Source of the DNA: Thermoleophilia bacterium UBA2241 | Lineage (GTDB): Bacteria; Actinomycetota; Thermoleophilia; UBA2241 | Length of the DNA: 33,301 nucleotides | Reading direction: 5' to 3' | Assembly (NCBI GenBank): GCA_002347645.1 | Contig: DDYF01000057.1 | Location: forward strand, 1-33,301 | Part shown: in pieces, positions 21,283 through 29,106 of the stretch | Position numbering within the stretch: position 1 is the first letter of the stretch | How the letters are laid out: every line of letters starts with the position of its first letter | Translations under genes and position numbers: made by a program | Notes under the pieces: model-generated | What the model saw: only the letters and a program-made list of their open reading frames with translations | Told to the model about the DNA's origin: nothing | Databases searched by the model: none

Positions 21283-22677
21283 TCAGCCCAGCGGCTCGAA
21301 GCGCGCCTGGAAGAAGCGGAGCTGCGCCGGCTCGTACACCATCTTCAGGCCCTTGACCACGTCGCGGTGCTCATGGACCTCGGCGACGCTCTCCGCGACG
21401 ACGTCCATGTGCGCCTGGGTGTAGACGCGACGCGGCACGGTCAGCCGCACCAGCTCGAGGTTGGGGCGCCGGTCCTGACCCGTCTCTGGGTCGCGACCGG
21501 CGCTCACCGCCCCGCGCTCCATGGCGCGCACGCCGCTCTCCAGGTAGAGCTCCGCGGCCAGCGCCTGCGCCGGGTACACGCTCTGGTCGAGGTGCGGCAG
21601 GAAGGCCTTGGCGTCGAGGAACACGCCATGGCTGCCGATCGGCACGACGATCGGCGCGCCGTACCCCTGGATCTTGCGTCCCAGGTACTGCACCTGCCCG
21701 ACGCGCGCCTTGATGTGCTCGTAGTCGATGCTCTCGCGCAGACCGATGGCGACGGCCTCCATGTCCCGGCCCGCCATGCCGCCGTAGGTGTGAAGGCCCT
21801 CGTAGACGACCACGAGGTTGCGGCAGGCGTCGAACACGTCGTCCTCGTTGAGGGCGAGGAAGCCGCCGATGTTGACAAGGGCGTCCTTCTTGGCGCTCAT
21901 CGTGCAGCCGTCGGTGAGGTCGCAGATCTCGCGCACGATCTCGGCGATGCTCTTGTCGGCGTAGCCGGGCTCGCGCTCCTTGATGAAGTAGGCGTTCTCG
22001 GCCACGCGGGTGGCGTCGTGGATGATGCGGATGCCGTGTCGCACGCACAGCTCTCGCACCTGGTGGAGGTTGGCGAGGCTGATCGGCTGCCCGCCGGCCA
22101 TGTTCACGGCGGTGGCGATGCAGACGTACGGGATCTTCTCGGCCCCGTGCTCGGCGATGACGCGCTCGAGCTTGCCGAGGTCGACGTCGCCCTTGAAGGG
22201 GTGCTCGTTCGCCGGGTCGTGCGCCTCGTCGATGATGACGTCGACGAAGGTCCCTCCGGCAAGCTCCTGGTGCAGGCGCGTCGTCGTGAAGTACATGTTG
22301 CCGGGGACGACGTCACCCGGCTTGATGAGGACCTGGCTCAGGAGATGCTCCGCGCCGCGGCCCTGGTGCGTCGGCACGAGATGCGTGCAGCCGTAGATGT
22401 CGCGGACCGCCTCCTCGAGGTGGTAGAAGTTGCGACTCCCCGCGTACGCCTCGTCGCCGAGCATCATGCCCGCCCACTGGCGGTCGCTCATGGCGCTGGT
22501 GCCCGAATCGGTGAGAAGGTCGATGTAGACGTCCTCGCTCTTCAGCAGGAACGTGTTGTAGCCGGCGTCCCGGATGGCCGTCTCGCGCTCCGCCCGCGTC
22601 GTCATCTTCAGCGGCTCGACCATCTTGATCTTGAACGGCTCCGCCCACGAGCGGCGGCGGCTGCGATCGGCAGTCAT
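21283..22677 (-). CDS. tpl: Tyrosine phenol-lyase (beta-tyrosinase)
   Basis: A 464-residue PLP enzyme of the beta-eliminating lyase family. ATG 22677 is chosen because GGGAGGGAGG lies in front; the longer frame adds a non-family extension. With a constant offset of +7, every key residue of the Citrobacter freundii enzyme as I remember it is present: Tyr78 (71), Thr131 (124), Asp221 (214), Arg224 (217), Lys264 (257, PLP lysine in SAKKD), Arg388 (381, MERG), Arg411 (404) and Phe455/456 (448/449). Thr131 and Arg388 distinguish it from tryptophanase, which has Asp and a hydrophobic residue there. It splits L-tyrosine to phenol, pyruvate and ammonia, and needs K+. It is divergent from an Lrp-type gene, its probable regulator. 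Confidence 0.93.
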   Translation of the reverse strand: MTADRSRRRSWAEPFKIKMVEPLKMTTRAERETAIRDAGYNTFLLKSEDVYIDLLTDSGTSAMSDRQWAGMMLGDEAYAGSRNFYHLEEAVRDIYGCTHLVPTHQGRGAEHLLSQVLIKPGDVVPGNMYFTTTRLHQELAGGTFVDVIIDEAHDPANEHPFKGDVDLGKLERVIAEHGAEKIPYVCIATAVNMAGGQPISLANLHQVRELCVRHGIRIIHDATRVAENAYFIKEREPGYADKSIAEIVREICDLTDGCTMSAKKDALVNIGGFLALNEDDVFDACRNLVVVYEGLHTYGGMAGRDMEAVAIGLRESIDYEHIKARVGQVQYLGRKIQGYGAPIVVPIGSHGVFLDAKAFLPHLDQSVYPAQALAAELYLESGVRAMERGAVSAGRDPETGQDRRPNLELVRLTVPRRVYTQAHMDVVAESVAEVHEHRDVVKGLKMVYEPAQLRFFQARFEPLG

Positions 22678-22865
22678 CGGCCCTCCCTCCCGGCGCGCCG
22701 GGACGGCGCGCCACATGCCGGGCCATGGTACCGGAAACCGCCGGACGCCCCACGCCGCCGCAGGCAAGCACTGCGTTTCGCCGACGCTACTACGGGCATG
22801 AGGCGCTCCGACCGCATATCATGCTGTCATCACGGAGTACGACCGCCGTTCAAGGAGGAGTGTCC
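22678..22865. promoter_or_regulatory. Divergent control region between tpl and the Lrp-type gene
   Basis: These 188 nt separate divergent tpl and lrp. The direct repeat GGCGCGCC occurs twice within 25 nt near the tpl side, and a -10-like TATCAT lies at 22817-22822 facing lrp. Lrp-family genes usually control the adjacent divergent gene and themselves, so operators are expected here, but I cannot pick out a convincing Lrp box. Confidence 0.4.
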
Positions 22866-23324
22866 ATGGACGCCACCGACCGCCGCATCCTGCGCGCGCT
22901 GCTGCAGGATGGCCGGCAGACCAACGCGAGCCTGGCCGAGACCATCGGGCTCTCGCCCTCGGCGACCCTCGAGCGCGTGCGACGCCTCGAGCGCGAGGGC
23001 TGCATCCGCGGCTACCAGGCCGTCGTCGATCCGAAGTCACTTGGGTACGGCGTGCAGGCGCTCGTCGGGGTGCGCCTGCGCCTGCACGCCGCGACCGGCA
23101 TCGAGCCGTTCGAGCGCGCCGTCCAGGCGGCCGACGGCATCGTGAGCTGCTACCACGTCACCGGCCAGTTCGACTACGTGCTGCGCGTCGTCGCCCGCGA
23201 CCTCGCCCACCTGCGCGAGCTCAACAACGGCCAGATCGCCGCCCTCCCCGGCCTCGGCAGGCTCGAGACGCTGGTCGTGCTGTCCGAGGTCAAGAGCGGG
23301 CCGATCTGGCCCATGGAGGAGTGA
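22866..23324 (+). CDS. Lrp/AsnC-family transcriptional regulator
   Basis: A 152-residue protein with the standard layout. The N-terminal helix-turn-helix is MDATDRRILRALLQDGRQTN, ASLAETIGLSPSATLERVRR (to about residue 50), and the C-terminal RAM ligand domain (about 70-145) includes CYHVTGQFDYVLRVVARDLA. The GQ/GxFDY[VL]L signature forms the amino acid-binding dimer interface. The start is ATG 22866 behind AAGGAGGAG. It lies between tpl (divergent) and the D-cysteine desulfhydrase-like gene (convergent), so an aromatic amino acid is a natural guess for the effector. That is inference from position. Confidence 0.92.
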   Translation: MDATDRRILRALLQDGRQTNASLAETIGLSPSATLERVRRLEREGCIRGYQAVVDPKSLGYGVQALVGVRLRLHAATGIEPFERAVQAADGIVSCYHVTGQFDYVLRVVARDLAHLRELNNGQIAALPGLGRLETLVVLSEVKSGPIWPMEE

Positions 23325-23357
23325 CGCTCGCCGGCCGCCGAAAGCGCGGTTCCGAAG

Positions 23358-24392
23358 CTAGCGCAGCGCTTCCTCGTACGCCGGCGCGAACAGCGCCGCC
23401 AGACCGCCCGTGTGGAGGAAGACGACCGTGTCGCCGGCGGCGATACGGCCGGCGCCGACGAGACCCGGCAGGGCCGCCATCGCCTTGGACGTGTAGACCG
23501 GGTCCAGAAGCAGGCCGGCCGCGCGAAGTGCGCTGTGCACCATCTCCCGGCTTTCGGGGAAGACCTGCCCGTAGCCCGGGCCGGCGCCGTCGACGAGGAC
23601 CACGTCGTCGGGCGGCACGGCCGCGTCGCTGCCGAGGAGCTCGAGGCTGCCGGCGGCGAGCGCGGCGACGACGTCGCGCAGCTCGCCGCCGCCCTTGCTC
23701 ACGTCGACGCCGAGCACGCGCGGGCCCCTGCCCGCCAGCGCGCGGCCGGCGACCAGGCCCGCCTGGGTCCCTCCGGACCCGCAGGCCGTGACCAGCCAGT
23801 CGGCCGTCACGCCGGCGGCGTCGAGCTGTCCCAGAAGCTCGAGATAGGCGTCGGCGTAGCCGACCGCGCCGAGCGGCGTTGAGGCGCCGACGGGGATCAC
23901 GTAGGGGCGGCGACCCTCGCGACGCAGGTCCTCGGCGAGCCGCTCGGACTCGGCCACCAGCACGTCCCACGCGTCGCCGGCGACAAAGTGGAGCCGCGCG
24001 GCGGCCAGCCCGTCGACGACGAGGTTGCCGCCGCGCATCTGCGACGGGTCGCCGGCCAGCACGAGGTGGACCTCGAGCCCCGCCGCCGCGCCGCAGACGG
24101 CGGTGAGGCAGGCGTGGTTCGACTGCACGGCGCCGCAGGTGATGAGGACGTCGGCGCCGCCCTCGAGCGCGTCGGCGACGACGTACTGCAGCTTGCGCGT
24201 CTTGTTGCCGCCCATCCCCATGCCGGCGCGATCGTCGCGCTTGACGAAGAAGGGACCCGAAAGCCCCAGCGCCGCGCCCAGCGCCGGCTTGGCCTGCAAC
24301 GGCGTCCCGTCGGCGCCGAAGTCGAGCTTCGCCAGCCCGGCGAGACCTTCGCGGCGCGCCGGGGCGCTCCCGGTCGCATGCCCTGCCTCCAT
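23358..24392 (-). CDS. D-cysteine desulfhydrase / ACC deaminase family PLP enzyme
   Basis: A 344-residue fold-type II PLP protein. ATG 24392 is chosen because GGGAGG lies upstream. The PLP lysine is in GMGGNKTRKLQ (Lys64), followed by CGAVQSNHA (substrate-binding Ser/Asn), the phosphate-binding ACGSGGTQAG loop (about residue 200) and a late VFLHTGGLAALF segment. The family includes D-cysteine desulfhydrase (D-Cys to pyruvate, H2S and NH3), ACC deaminase and L-cysteate sulfo-lyase; these cannot be separated by eye. Next to tpl and an Lrp gene, a catabolic beta-elimination role is plausible. It is convergent with the Lrp gene. Confidence 0.87.
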   Translation of the reverse strand: MEAGHATGSAPARREGLAGLAKLDFGADGTPLQAKPALGAALGLSGPFFVKRDDRAGMGMGGNKTRKLQYVVADALEGGADVLITCGAVQSNHACLTAVCGAAAGLEVHLVLAGDPSQMRGGNLVVDGLAAARLHFVAGDAWDVLVAESERLAEDLRREGRRPYVIPVGASTPLGAVGYADAYLELLGQLDAAGVTADWLVTACGSGGTQAGLVAGRALAGRGPRVLGVDVSKGGGELRDVVAALAAGSLELLGSDAAVPPDDVVLVDGAGPGYGQVFPESREMVHSALRAAGLLLDPVYTSKAMAALPGLVGAGRIAAGDTVVFLHTGGLAALFAPAYEEALR

Positions 24393-24529
24393 CCCCGACC
24401 TCCCGTGTCGTCGCGCCGGATGATACACGGACGACGGGCGGTGCCCGCCCGCGTGCCGCGGCGGGCGCCACAGCATCACCGCACAGACGGCGCAGCAGAG
24501 AGCCTACGGCCGAATCTTCTGCGTCCTCT

Positions 24530-24559
24530 TTGACAGTCCGACACGGCTCCTTCTATGTT
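24530..24559 (+). promoter_or_regulatory. Sigma-70-type promoter
   Basis: A perfect -35 TTGACA (24530-24535) and TATGTT (24554-24559) are 18 nt apart. It would start a transcript near 24566, about 84 nt before the ATG of the thioredoxin-like gene. The TTG at 24530, though open in frame with that gene, is therefore part of the promoter and not a start codon. Confidence 0.6.
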
Positions 24560-24649
24560 CGGGCCCTCCTGACGCACAGGGGGTCATTTCGCTGGCGCCG
24601 GGCTCTCGCCGCGGCGCTGGAAGAGGCGTCTCGCGGGTATCACCATGGC

Positions 24650-25261
24650 ATGGATGCGATACGGGACACCCGCGACGTCGCGTCAGGCGACGGCGGCGCC
24701 GGCGACTCGGGCGCGAGCCCGGCCACCGGCGCCCGGCAGACGCGCACGGGTGCGGTGTGGAGGACGCGGAAGGGCCGGCGCAACGCCGAGCCCGCCGGGC
24801 CGGTCGGCCGTGTCTTCCCCTCGGTATGGGGCACGGCGCTCTCCGGCGAAGCCCTCCGTCTTCCCCACGACCTCCAGGGCGCGCCGGCCCTGCTGCTCGT
24901 CGCCTACCGGCGCGCCGCGCAGGCCGACGTCGACCGTTGGGCCACCTTCCTTCGTGATACAACGCCGGCCCTGAGAGTGCTCGAGCTCCCCGTGATCCCG
25001 GCGATCCTGTGGCGGCCGCTGCAGGGCTGGATCGACGGGGGTATGCGCGGCGGCGTCCCGAGACCGCAGTGGTCCAACGTGATCACCGTGTACGAAGACG
25101 GCGCCACGGTGCGCGCCTTCGTGGGCGACCGCGGCGCGGCGGTCGCACATGCGGTCCTCCTCGATGCCGGGGGTACGGTGCGCGCCCTCGAGACAGACGG
25201 CTTCGACGACGACGACGCCGCGCGCCTCTCGGCGACGATCGCCGAGCTGGCCGGCTCCTGA
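24650..25261 (+). CDS. Thioredoxin-fold-like protein (AhpC/TSA or ATP10-like), no Cys pair
   Basis: A 203-residue protein from ATG 24650. The first 60 residues are low in complexity. From VFPSVWGTALSGEALRLPHD the pattern is peroxiredoxin-like (P-x-x-x-G...L-P-x-D-L), followed by ALLLVAYRRAAQADVDRWAT, a long helix, ELPVI, GWIDGGM, NVITVYED and VAHAVLLDAGGTVRALETDG. This is the order of a thioredoxin-like fold. The position of the redox Cys after the first strand is Tyr-Arg-Arg, so no peroxidase chemistry is expected. It resembles ATP10-like or uncharacterised thioredoxin-like proteins. There is no clear ribosome site, so the start is uncertain. It is transcribed from its own promoter and ended by a strong hairpin. 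Confidence 0.6.
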   Translation: MDAIRDTRDVASGDGGAGDSGASPATGARQTRTGAVWRTRKGRRNAEPAGPVGRVFPSVWGTALSGEALRLPHDLQGAPALLLVAYRRAAQADVDRWATFLRDTTPALRVLELPVIPAILWRPLQGWIDGGMRGGVPRPQWSNVITVYEDGATVRAFVGDRGAAVAHAVLLDAGGTVRALETDGFDDDDAARLSATIAELAGS

Positions 25262-25262
25262 C

Positions 25263-25319
25263 CCCGCAGATGAGGGGCGCGGGGCCGGCGCCGTCGGCCC
25301 CGCGCCCCTCGTCTGCGGG
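25263..25319 (+). terminator. Very strong 25-bp hairpin
   Basis: A 25-nt arm (25263-25287, CCCGCAGATGAGGGG...) and its complement (25295-25319, ...CCCCTCGTCTGCGGG) pair throughout, with one G-U, around a 7-nt loop. It begins 1 nt after the stop codon of the thioredoxin-like gene. There is no T-run beyond TCTTGT. It should isolate the next operon from upstream transcription. The length is well beyond a usual terminator. Confidence 0.75.
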
Positions 25320-25388
25320 TCTTGTCACGGCTCGCGCGGCTTCCTTGCGGCCGGCCCCATCACACTCCGACAGGCCGCGTCCGCGCCC

Positions 25389-25437
25389 TTGACAGCGCAA
25401 TTCAACGGTTGTAGAACTCAACAGACGTTGAGTTCTA
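25389..25437 (+). promoter_or_regulatory. Promoter and TetR-type operator of the ABC efflux operon
   Basis: TTGACA (25389-25394) and TAGAAC (25412-25417) are 17 nt apart. The -10 lies in the left arm of a perfect palindrome, TAGAACTCAA (25412-25421), 6 nt, TTGAGTTCTA (25428-25437). A repressor on this site would block both the -10 and the transcription start. The last gene of the operon encodes a TetR protein, the obvious ligand-responsive repressor. The ribosome site GGGAGG and the ATG at 25452 follow directly. Confidence 0.8.
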
Positions 25438-25451
25438 TCGGGGAGGCGGCG

Positions 25452-26630
25452 ATGCGCGCGATCGCGCTCAAGGAGTTCCTGCAGCTGCGGCGCGACCGGC
25501 GGACCGTCGCGATGCTGTTCATCCTCCCCTTCCTCTTCCTCGTCATCTTCGGCTACGCGGCGAGCTTCGACGTGAAGGAGATCCCGACGCTGGTCGTCGG
25601 CGACTCCGCACACCTCGTCGAGTCTCAGCTCCCGAAGCAGTTCGACGTGGTCGACGTGCGGACGGGCGACGACCGTGCCGCGGCGGAGGACGCGCTGCGC
25701 CGCGGCGAGGCGGTCGCCGCCTTCGTCATGCCCGCCGTCGCTCTGGACGAGGACACCGCGGCCGGGAGCGCCGCCGTGCTCGTGGACGGGTCCGAGCTGT
25801 TCGCCGCCCAAGCGGCCCTGAGACGCGTCGCCATGGCCCAGACGGCGGCCGACCGCCTGATGGAGTCCGGCCTCCCCAAAGGCGGGAGCGCCGGAGCGAT
25901 GGTGAAGGCGCTCGAGATCATGCGGGCGACCAAGGTCGAGGTCCTCTTCAACCCCGACCTGCGAACGGCCGTCGTCATGGTGCCGGGCCTGTGCGGCATC
26001 ATCCTCGTCTTCGTGGGGACCATCGCCACCGCGCTCGGGGTGGTCCGCGAGCGCCAGGCCGGCACGATGGAGCAGCTCGCCGTCATGCCCTTCCACCCGC
26101 GCGACGTCTTTCTCGGCAAGATCGCCCCGTACCTCACGATCGCCGCCTTCGACATGGCGTTCATCGTCGTCGTCGGTATGCTCATCTTCGACGTCCCCTT
26201 CCGCGGCTCGGTGGCGACCTTCGCCCTCGGCTCGGCGCTCTTCCTGTTCGTGACCCTCGGGGTCGGGGTCCTGATCTCGACCGTCTCGCAGACCCAGGGA
26301 CAGGCGATCCAGCTCGCGATCCTGTTCATGGTGCCGCAGTTCCTGCTGAGCGGCCTCTTCTTCCCCCTCTACGCGATGCCGTGGGCGGTGCGCTGGATCG
26401 GGTACTGCCTTCCGCTGACCTGGTTCGTCAAGATCGCCCGCGGGGTGATGGTGCGAGGGGCGCCGATCGGCGCGCTGTGGCTGCCGCTGACCATCCTTGC
26501 CGTGATGGGGGCGGCCGTGTTCACGTTCTCGGTGCTGCGCTTCCGGCGCGACCTGGCGCCGGCGGCGGGCAAGGGTGACGACGGGGTTGCCATCGCCGCG
26601 ACGGGTGACGAGGCGGGAGCGACGGCGTGA
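25452..26630 (+). CDS. ABC-2 type efflux permease (YbhS/YbhR-like)
   Basis: A 392-residue membrane protein from ATG 25452 behind GGGAGGCGG. One transmembrane helix near residue 20-40 (FILPFLFLVIFGYAASFDVK) is followed by a soluble extracellular domain of about 130 residues, then five helices with the ABC-2 landmarks LGVVRERQAGTMEQLAVMP, GVLISTVSQTQGQAIQLAIL, LLSGLFFPLYAMPWAVRWI and YCLPLTWFVKIARGVMVRG. This is the YbhS/YbhR/DrrB-type design, so the likely job is export of a drug, cation or lipid-like compound. E. coli has two such permeases for one YbhF; here there is only one, so a homodimer is expected. Its stop overlaps the ATPase start as GTGA. Confidence 0.92.
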   Translation: MRAIALKEFLQLRRDRRTVAMLFILPFLFLVIFGYAASFDVKEIPTLVVGDSAHLVESQLPKQFDVVDVRTGDDRAAAEDALRRGEAVAAFVMPAVALDEDTAAGSAAVLVDGSELFAAQAALRRVAMAQTAADRLMESGLPKGGSAGAMVKALEIMRATKVEVLFNPDLRTAVVMVPGLCGIILVFVGTIATALGVVRERQAGTMEQLAVMPFHPRDVFLGKIAPYLTIAAFDMAFIVVVGMLIFDVPFRGSVATFALGSALFLFVTLGVGVLISTVSQTQGQAIQLAILFMVPQFLLSGLFFPLYAMPWAVRWIGYCLPLTWFVKIARGVMVRGAPIGALWLPLTILAVMGAAVFTFSVLRFRRDLAPAAGKGDDGVAIAATGDEAGATA

Positions 26631-28417
26631 GAGCGGCGAGGGGCGACGACACCACGCGGACCCCGGAGACCGGCCGCGCAGTCTCCCCGGCCGCCTGGGG
26701 CGTCGACGACCTCACCGTGAGCTTCGGGGCACGGGTGGCACTGGACGGCGTCAGCCTCGAGGTGCGACCCGGCTCGGTCACGGTCGTGGTGGGCGGCGAC
26801 GGCGCCGGCAAGACGACGCTGCTGCGCGCGATGGCCGGCGCCGCGCGCCCGCGAAGCGGGCGCGTCCGCCGGCCCGATCGGCGCGAGATCGGCTACATCT
26901 CGGGGTCGTCCGGCCTGTACGGCGACCTCACCGTCGACGAGAACGTGGCCTTCGTCGGCGCCGCCTACGGGCTGAGCGCTGCGGCGCGCGACAGGCGCGC
27001 CGCCGATCTGCTGCGGCGGACCGGCGTCGAGGGCGTCGGCGGCAGGCTCGCCGGCCGCCTCTCGGGCGGCATGCGGCAGAAGCTCGCCTTCGCCCTGGCG
27101 ATGCTGCACGAGCCGCGCCTGCTCGTCCTCGACGAGCCGACGACGGGCGTGGACCCCGTGAGCCGCAGCGAGGTCTGGCGCCTGATCGCTCAAGCGGCGG
27201 CCGACGGCGCGGCGGTCCTCGTCGCGACGACCTACATCGACGAGGCCGAGCGCGCCGCCCACGTGCTCGTGCTGGACGAGGGCCGCGCGGTCGCGGCCGG
27301 ACCGCCGGAGACGGTCGCCGCAGCGCTGCGACGGCCCGACGTGACGGGCGCGGCGCGCGAGCCTGGCGACGCCGAAGCGGCGACGCCGGTGAGAGGCGCC
27401 GCGCCTCTCGCCGAGACGCGGGCGGTCACGCGCCGGTTCGGCCCGTTCGTCGCCGCGGACGCCGTCGACATGGTGGTGCGTCCCGGCGAGATCGTCGGCC
27501 TCCTCGGCGCCAACGGCGCCGGCAAGACCACCGTCATCCGCATGCTGCTCGGGCTGCTACGCCCGGACGCCGGGCAGGCGCTGCTCTTCGGGGCTCCGCC
27601 GACGCGGGAGTCGCGGCGGCGCATCGGCTACGTCCCGCAGGGCCTCGGCCTGTGGGACGACATGAGCGCCGCCGAGAACCTGGCGTTCGCGGCGTCGGCG
27701 TTCGGGTCTCCCCTGCCGACGCTCGACGCCGACCTCGAGGCCGCGCGCGACACCCTCGTGGCCGAACTCCCGCTGGGCCTCAAGCGTCGCCTCGCCTTCG
27801 CCGCGGCGCTGGCCCACGAACCTGACCTGCTCGTCCTCGACGAGCCGACGTCCGGCGTCGACCCGCAGGCTCGCGCCCGTCTCTGGAACACGGTCCACGC
27901 GGCGGCGGCGGGCGGCGCCGGCGTGCTCGTCACGACGCACTACCTCGAGGAGACCTCCCAGTGCGACCGGCTTGTCATCATGGCCGGCGGCCGCGTCGCC
28001 GCCGCCGGCCGCGTCGCCGCCATCGTCGGCGACCGCACGGCCGTCGAGGTCGGACTCGAGCCGGCCGATGACACGGCACTGGCGCAGGGTACCGACCCGG
28101 CGGCCTTCGTACGCGACGCGACGGCGGCCGGCCCCGCCCCCGGCTGGGCGGCCGCCTTCGGCGCCCTCACCGACGCCGGCCTGCCGGTGGCCCTGCACGG
28201 ACGGACGCTGCGCGTCGCCGGCGGCGACGAGCCGCGCGTGCGCGCGGCCCTCGATGCGCGCGGCCTGCGCGCGGGCCTGCGCGTCGTCCCGGCGACCCTC
28301 GAGGAGACGTTCGTCGAGCTCGCGCTCGCCGGCGAGGTGCCGACCGAGTCGCACCCACCGACCGGGGCGCACGCGACGACCGGAGCCGGTCCGGCATCGG
28401 GGGCGGCCGACGCATGA
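26627..28417 (+). CDS. ABC transporter ATPase with two fused nucleotide-binding domains (YbhF-like)
   Basis: A 596-residue protein from GTG 26627. NBD1 has Walker A GGDGAGKT (56-63), signature LSGGMRQKL (145-153) and Walker B LLVLDEPTTGVDP. NBD2 has Walker A GANGAGKT (294-301) and Walker B LLVLDEPTSGVDP (401-413), but LPLGLKRRL (381-389) stands where LSGGQ is expected. That substitution also occurs in E. coli YbhF (LPLGFKQ) and suggests two unequal ATP sites. A C-terminal regulatory tail of about 150 residues ends in VVPATLEETFVEL. It would power the permease encoded just before it. Its stop overlaps the TetR start as ATGA, making one co-translated unit. Confidence 0.93.
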   Translation: MRAARGDDTTRTPETGRAVSPAAWGVDDLTVSFGARVALDGVSLEVRPGSVTVVVGGDGAGKTTLLRAMAGAARPRSGRVRRPDRREIGYISGSSGLYGDLTVDENVAFVGAAYGLSAAARDRRAADLLRRTGVEGVGGRLAGRLSGGMRQKLAFALAMLHEPRLLVLDEPTTGVDPVSRSEVWRLIAQAAADGAAVLVATTYIDEAERAAHVLVLDEGRAVAAGPPETVAAALRRPDVTGAAREPGDAEAATPVRGAAPLAETRAVTRRFGPFVAADAVDMVVRPGEIVGLLGANGAGKTTVIRMLLGLLRPDAGQALLFGAPPTRESRRRIGYVPQGLGLWDDMSAAENLAFAASAFGSPLPTLDADLEAARDTLVAELPLGLKRRLAFAAALAHEPDLLVLDEPTSGVDPQARARLWNTVHAAAAGGAGVLVTTHYLEETSQCDRLVIMAGGRVAAAGRVAAIVGDRTAVEVGLEPADDTALAQGTDPAAFVRDATAAGPAPGWAAAFGALTDAGLPVALHGRTLRVAGGDEPRVRAALDARGLRAGLRVVPATLEETFVELALAGEVPTESHPPTGAHATTGAGPASGAADA

Positions 28418-29106
28418 CTGCCCGCGCCCGCAAGGCGACGCCTCCGCGCGAGACCGCGCGCTCCCGCGAGGGCGCGCGCTCGCCCGGCCGCCGGCCGGGC
28501 GAGAGCCGCACGCGCGAGGCGATCCTCGCCGCCGCGCGTGCGGCGTTCGCCGAAGCCGGCTACGACCGGGCGACGATCCGCGGCATCGCCGCCGACGCCG
28601 GCGTCGACCCTGCCCTCATCCTCCACTACTTCCGCTCGAAGGAGCGCCTCTTCGAGGCCGCCCTCGAGCTGGCCGTCCGCCCGGCCGACGTGTTCGCGCG
28701 CGCCGCGGCAGCAGGGCCCGACCAGCTCGGGGCGATCGTGGTCCGCACCTTCCTGGAGGCGTGGCAGCCGCCCGAGACCCGCGTCCGCCTGCTCGCCATG
28801 TTTCGTTCGGCGATGACCAACGAGACGGCGATGGGCAGGATCCGCGACCTGCTCGTACGCGAGGTCTTCGGCCCGATCACTGAGACCCTCGGCGTCCCCG
28901 ATGCGCAGCTGCGCGCCACCCTCGTCGGCTCGCAGCTCCTCGGACTCGCGATCATCCGCTTCGTGGGACGCATCGAGCCGCTCGCTTCGGCGTCGATCGA
29001 AGAGCTCGTGTCCGCGATCGGCCCGACGGCGCAGCGCTACCTGACGGGGGACCTGGGCTCGGCGGCCCAAGAGGAGCGACAGGCGACCGGGAGCCCGGCT
29101 AGATGA
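28414..29106 (+). CDS. TetR-family repressor of the ABC operon (CecR-like)
   Basis: A 230-residue protein. A basic N-terminal extension of about 30 residues precedes the TetR helix-turn-helix (RTREAILAAARAAFAEAGYD, RATIRGIAADAGVDPALILH then YFRSKERLFEAAL, about 32-84). The ligand domain fits the TetR_C group linked to drug-efflux regulators (TFLEAWQPPETRVRLLAMFR, SAMTNE...LLVREVFGPITETLG). ATG 28414 overlaps the ATPase stop as ATGA. As the last gene of the operon, it should bind the palindrome at 25412-25437 and be released by the exported compound. In E. coli the TetR protein CecR controls ybhGFSR in the same way. Its last 8 nt overlap the convergent radical SAM gene. Confidence 0.92.
   Translation: MTARARKATPPRETARSREGARSPGRRPGESRTREAILAAARAAFAEAGYDRATIRGIAADAGVDPALILHYFRSKERLFEAALELAVRPADVFARAAAAGPDQLGAIVVRTFLEAWQPPETRVRLLAMFRSAMTNETAMGRIRDLLVREVFGPITETLGVPDAQLRATLVGSQLLGLAIIRFVGRIEPLASASIEELVSAIGPTAQRYLTGDLGSAAQEERQATGSPAR

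Noticed and set aside
21283..22677. Tryptophanase (tnaA)
   Set aside because: The distinguishing positions are those of tyrosine phenol-lyase: Thr in FTTT and Arg in MERG. Tryptophanase has Asp and a hydrophobic residue there, and no tnaC-like leader is seen.
24530..24649. TTG 24530 as start of the thioredoxin-like gene
   Set aside because: That TTG is the first half of a perfect TTGACA -35 element with a TATGTT -10 at 18 nt, and the added residues look non-coding.
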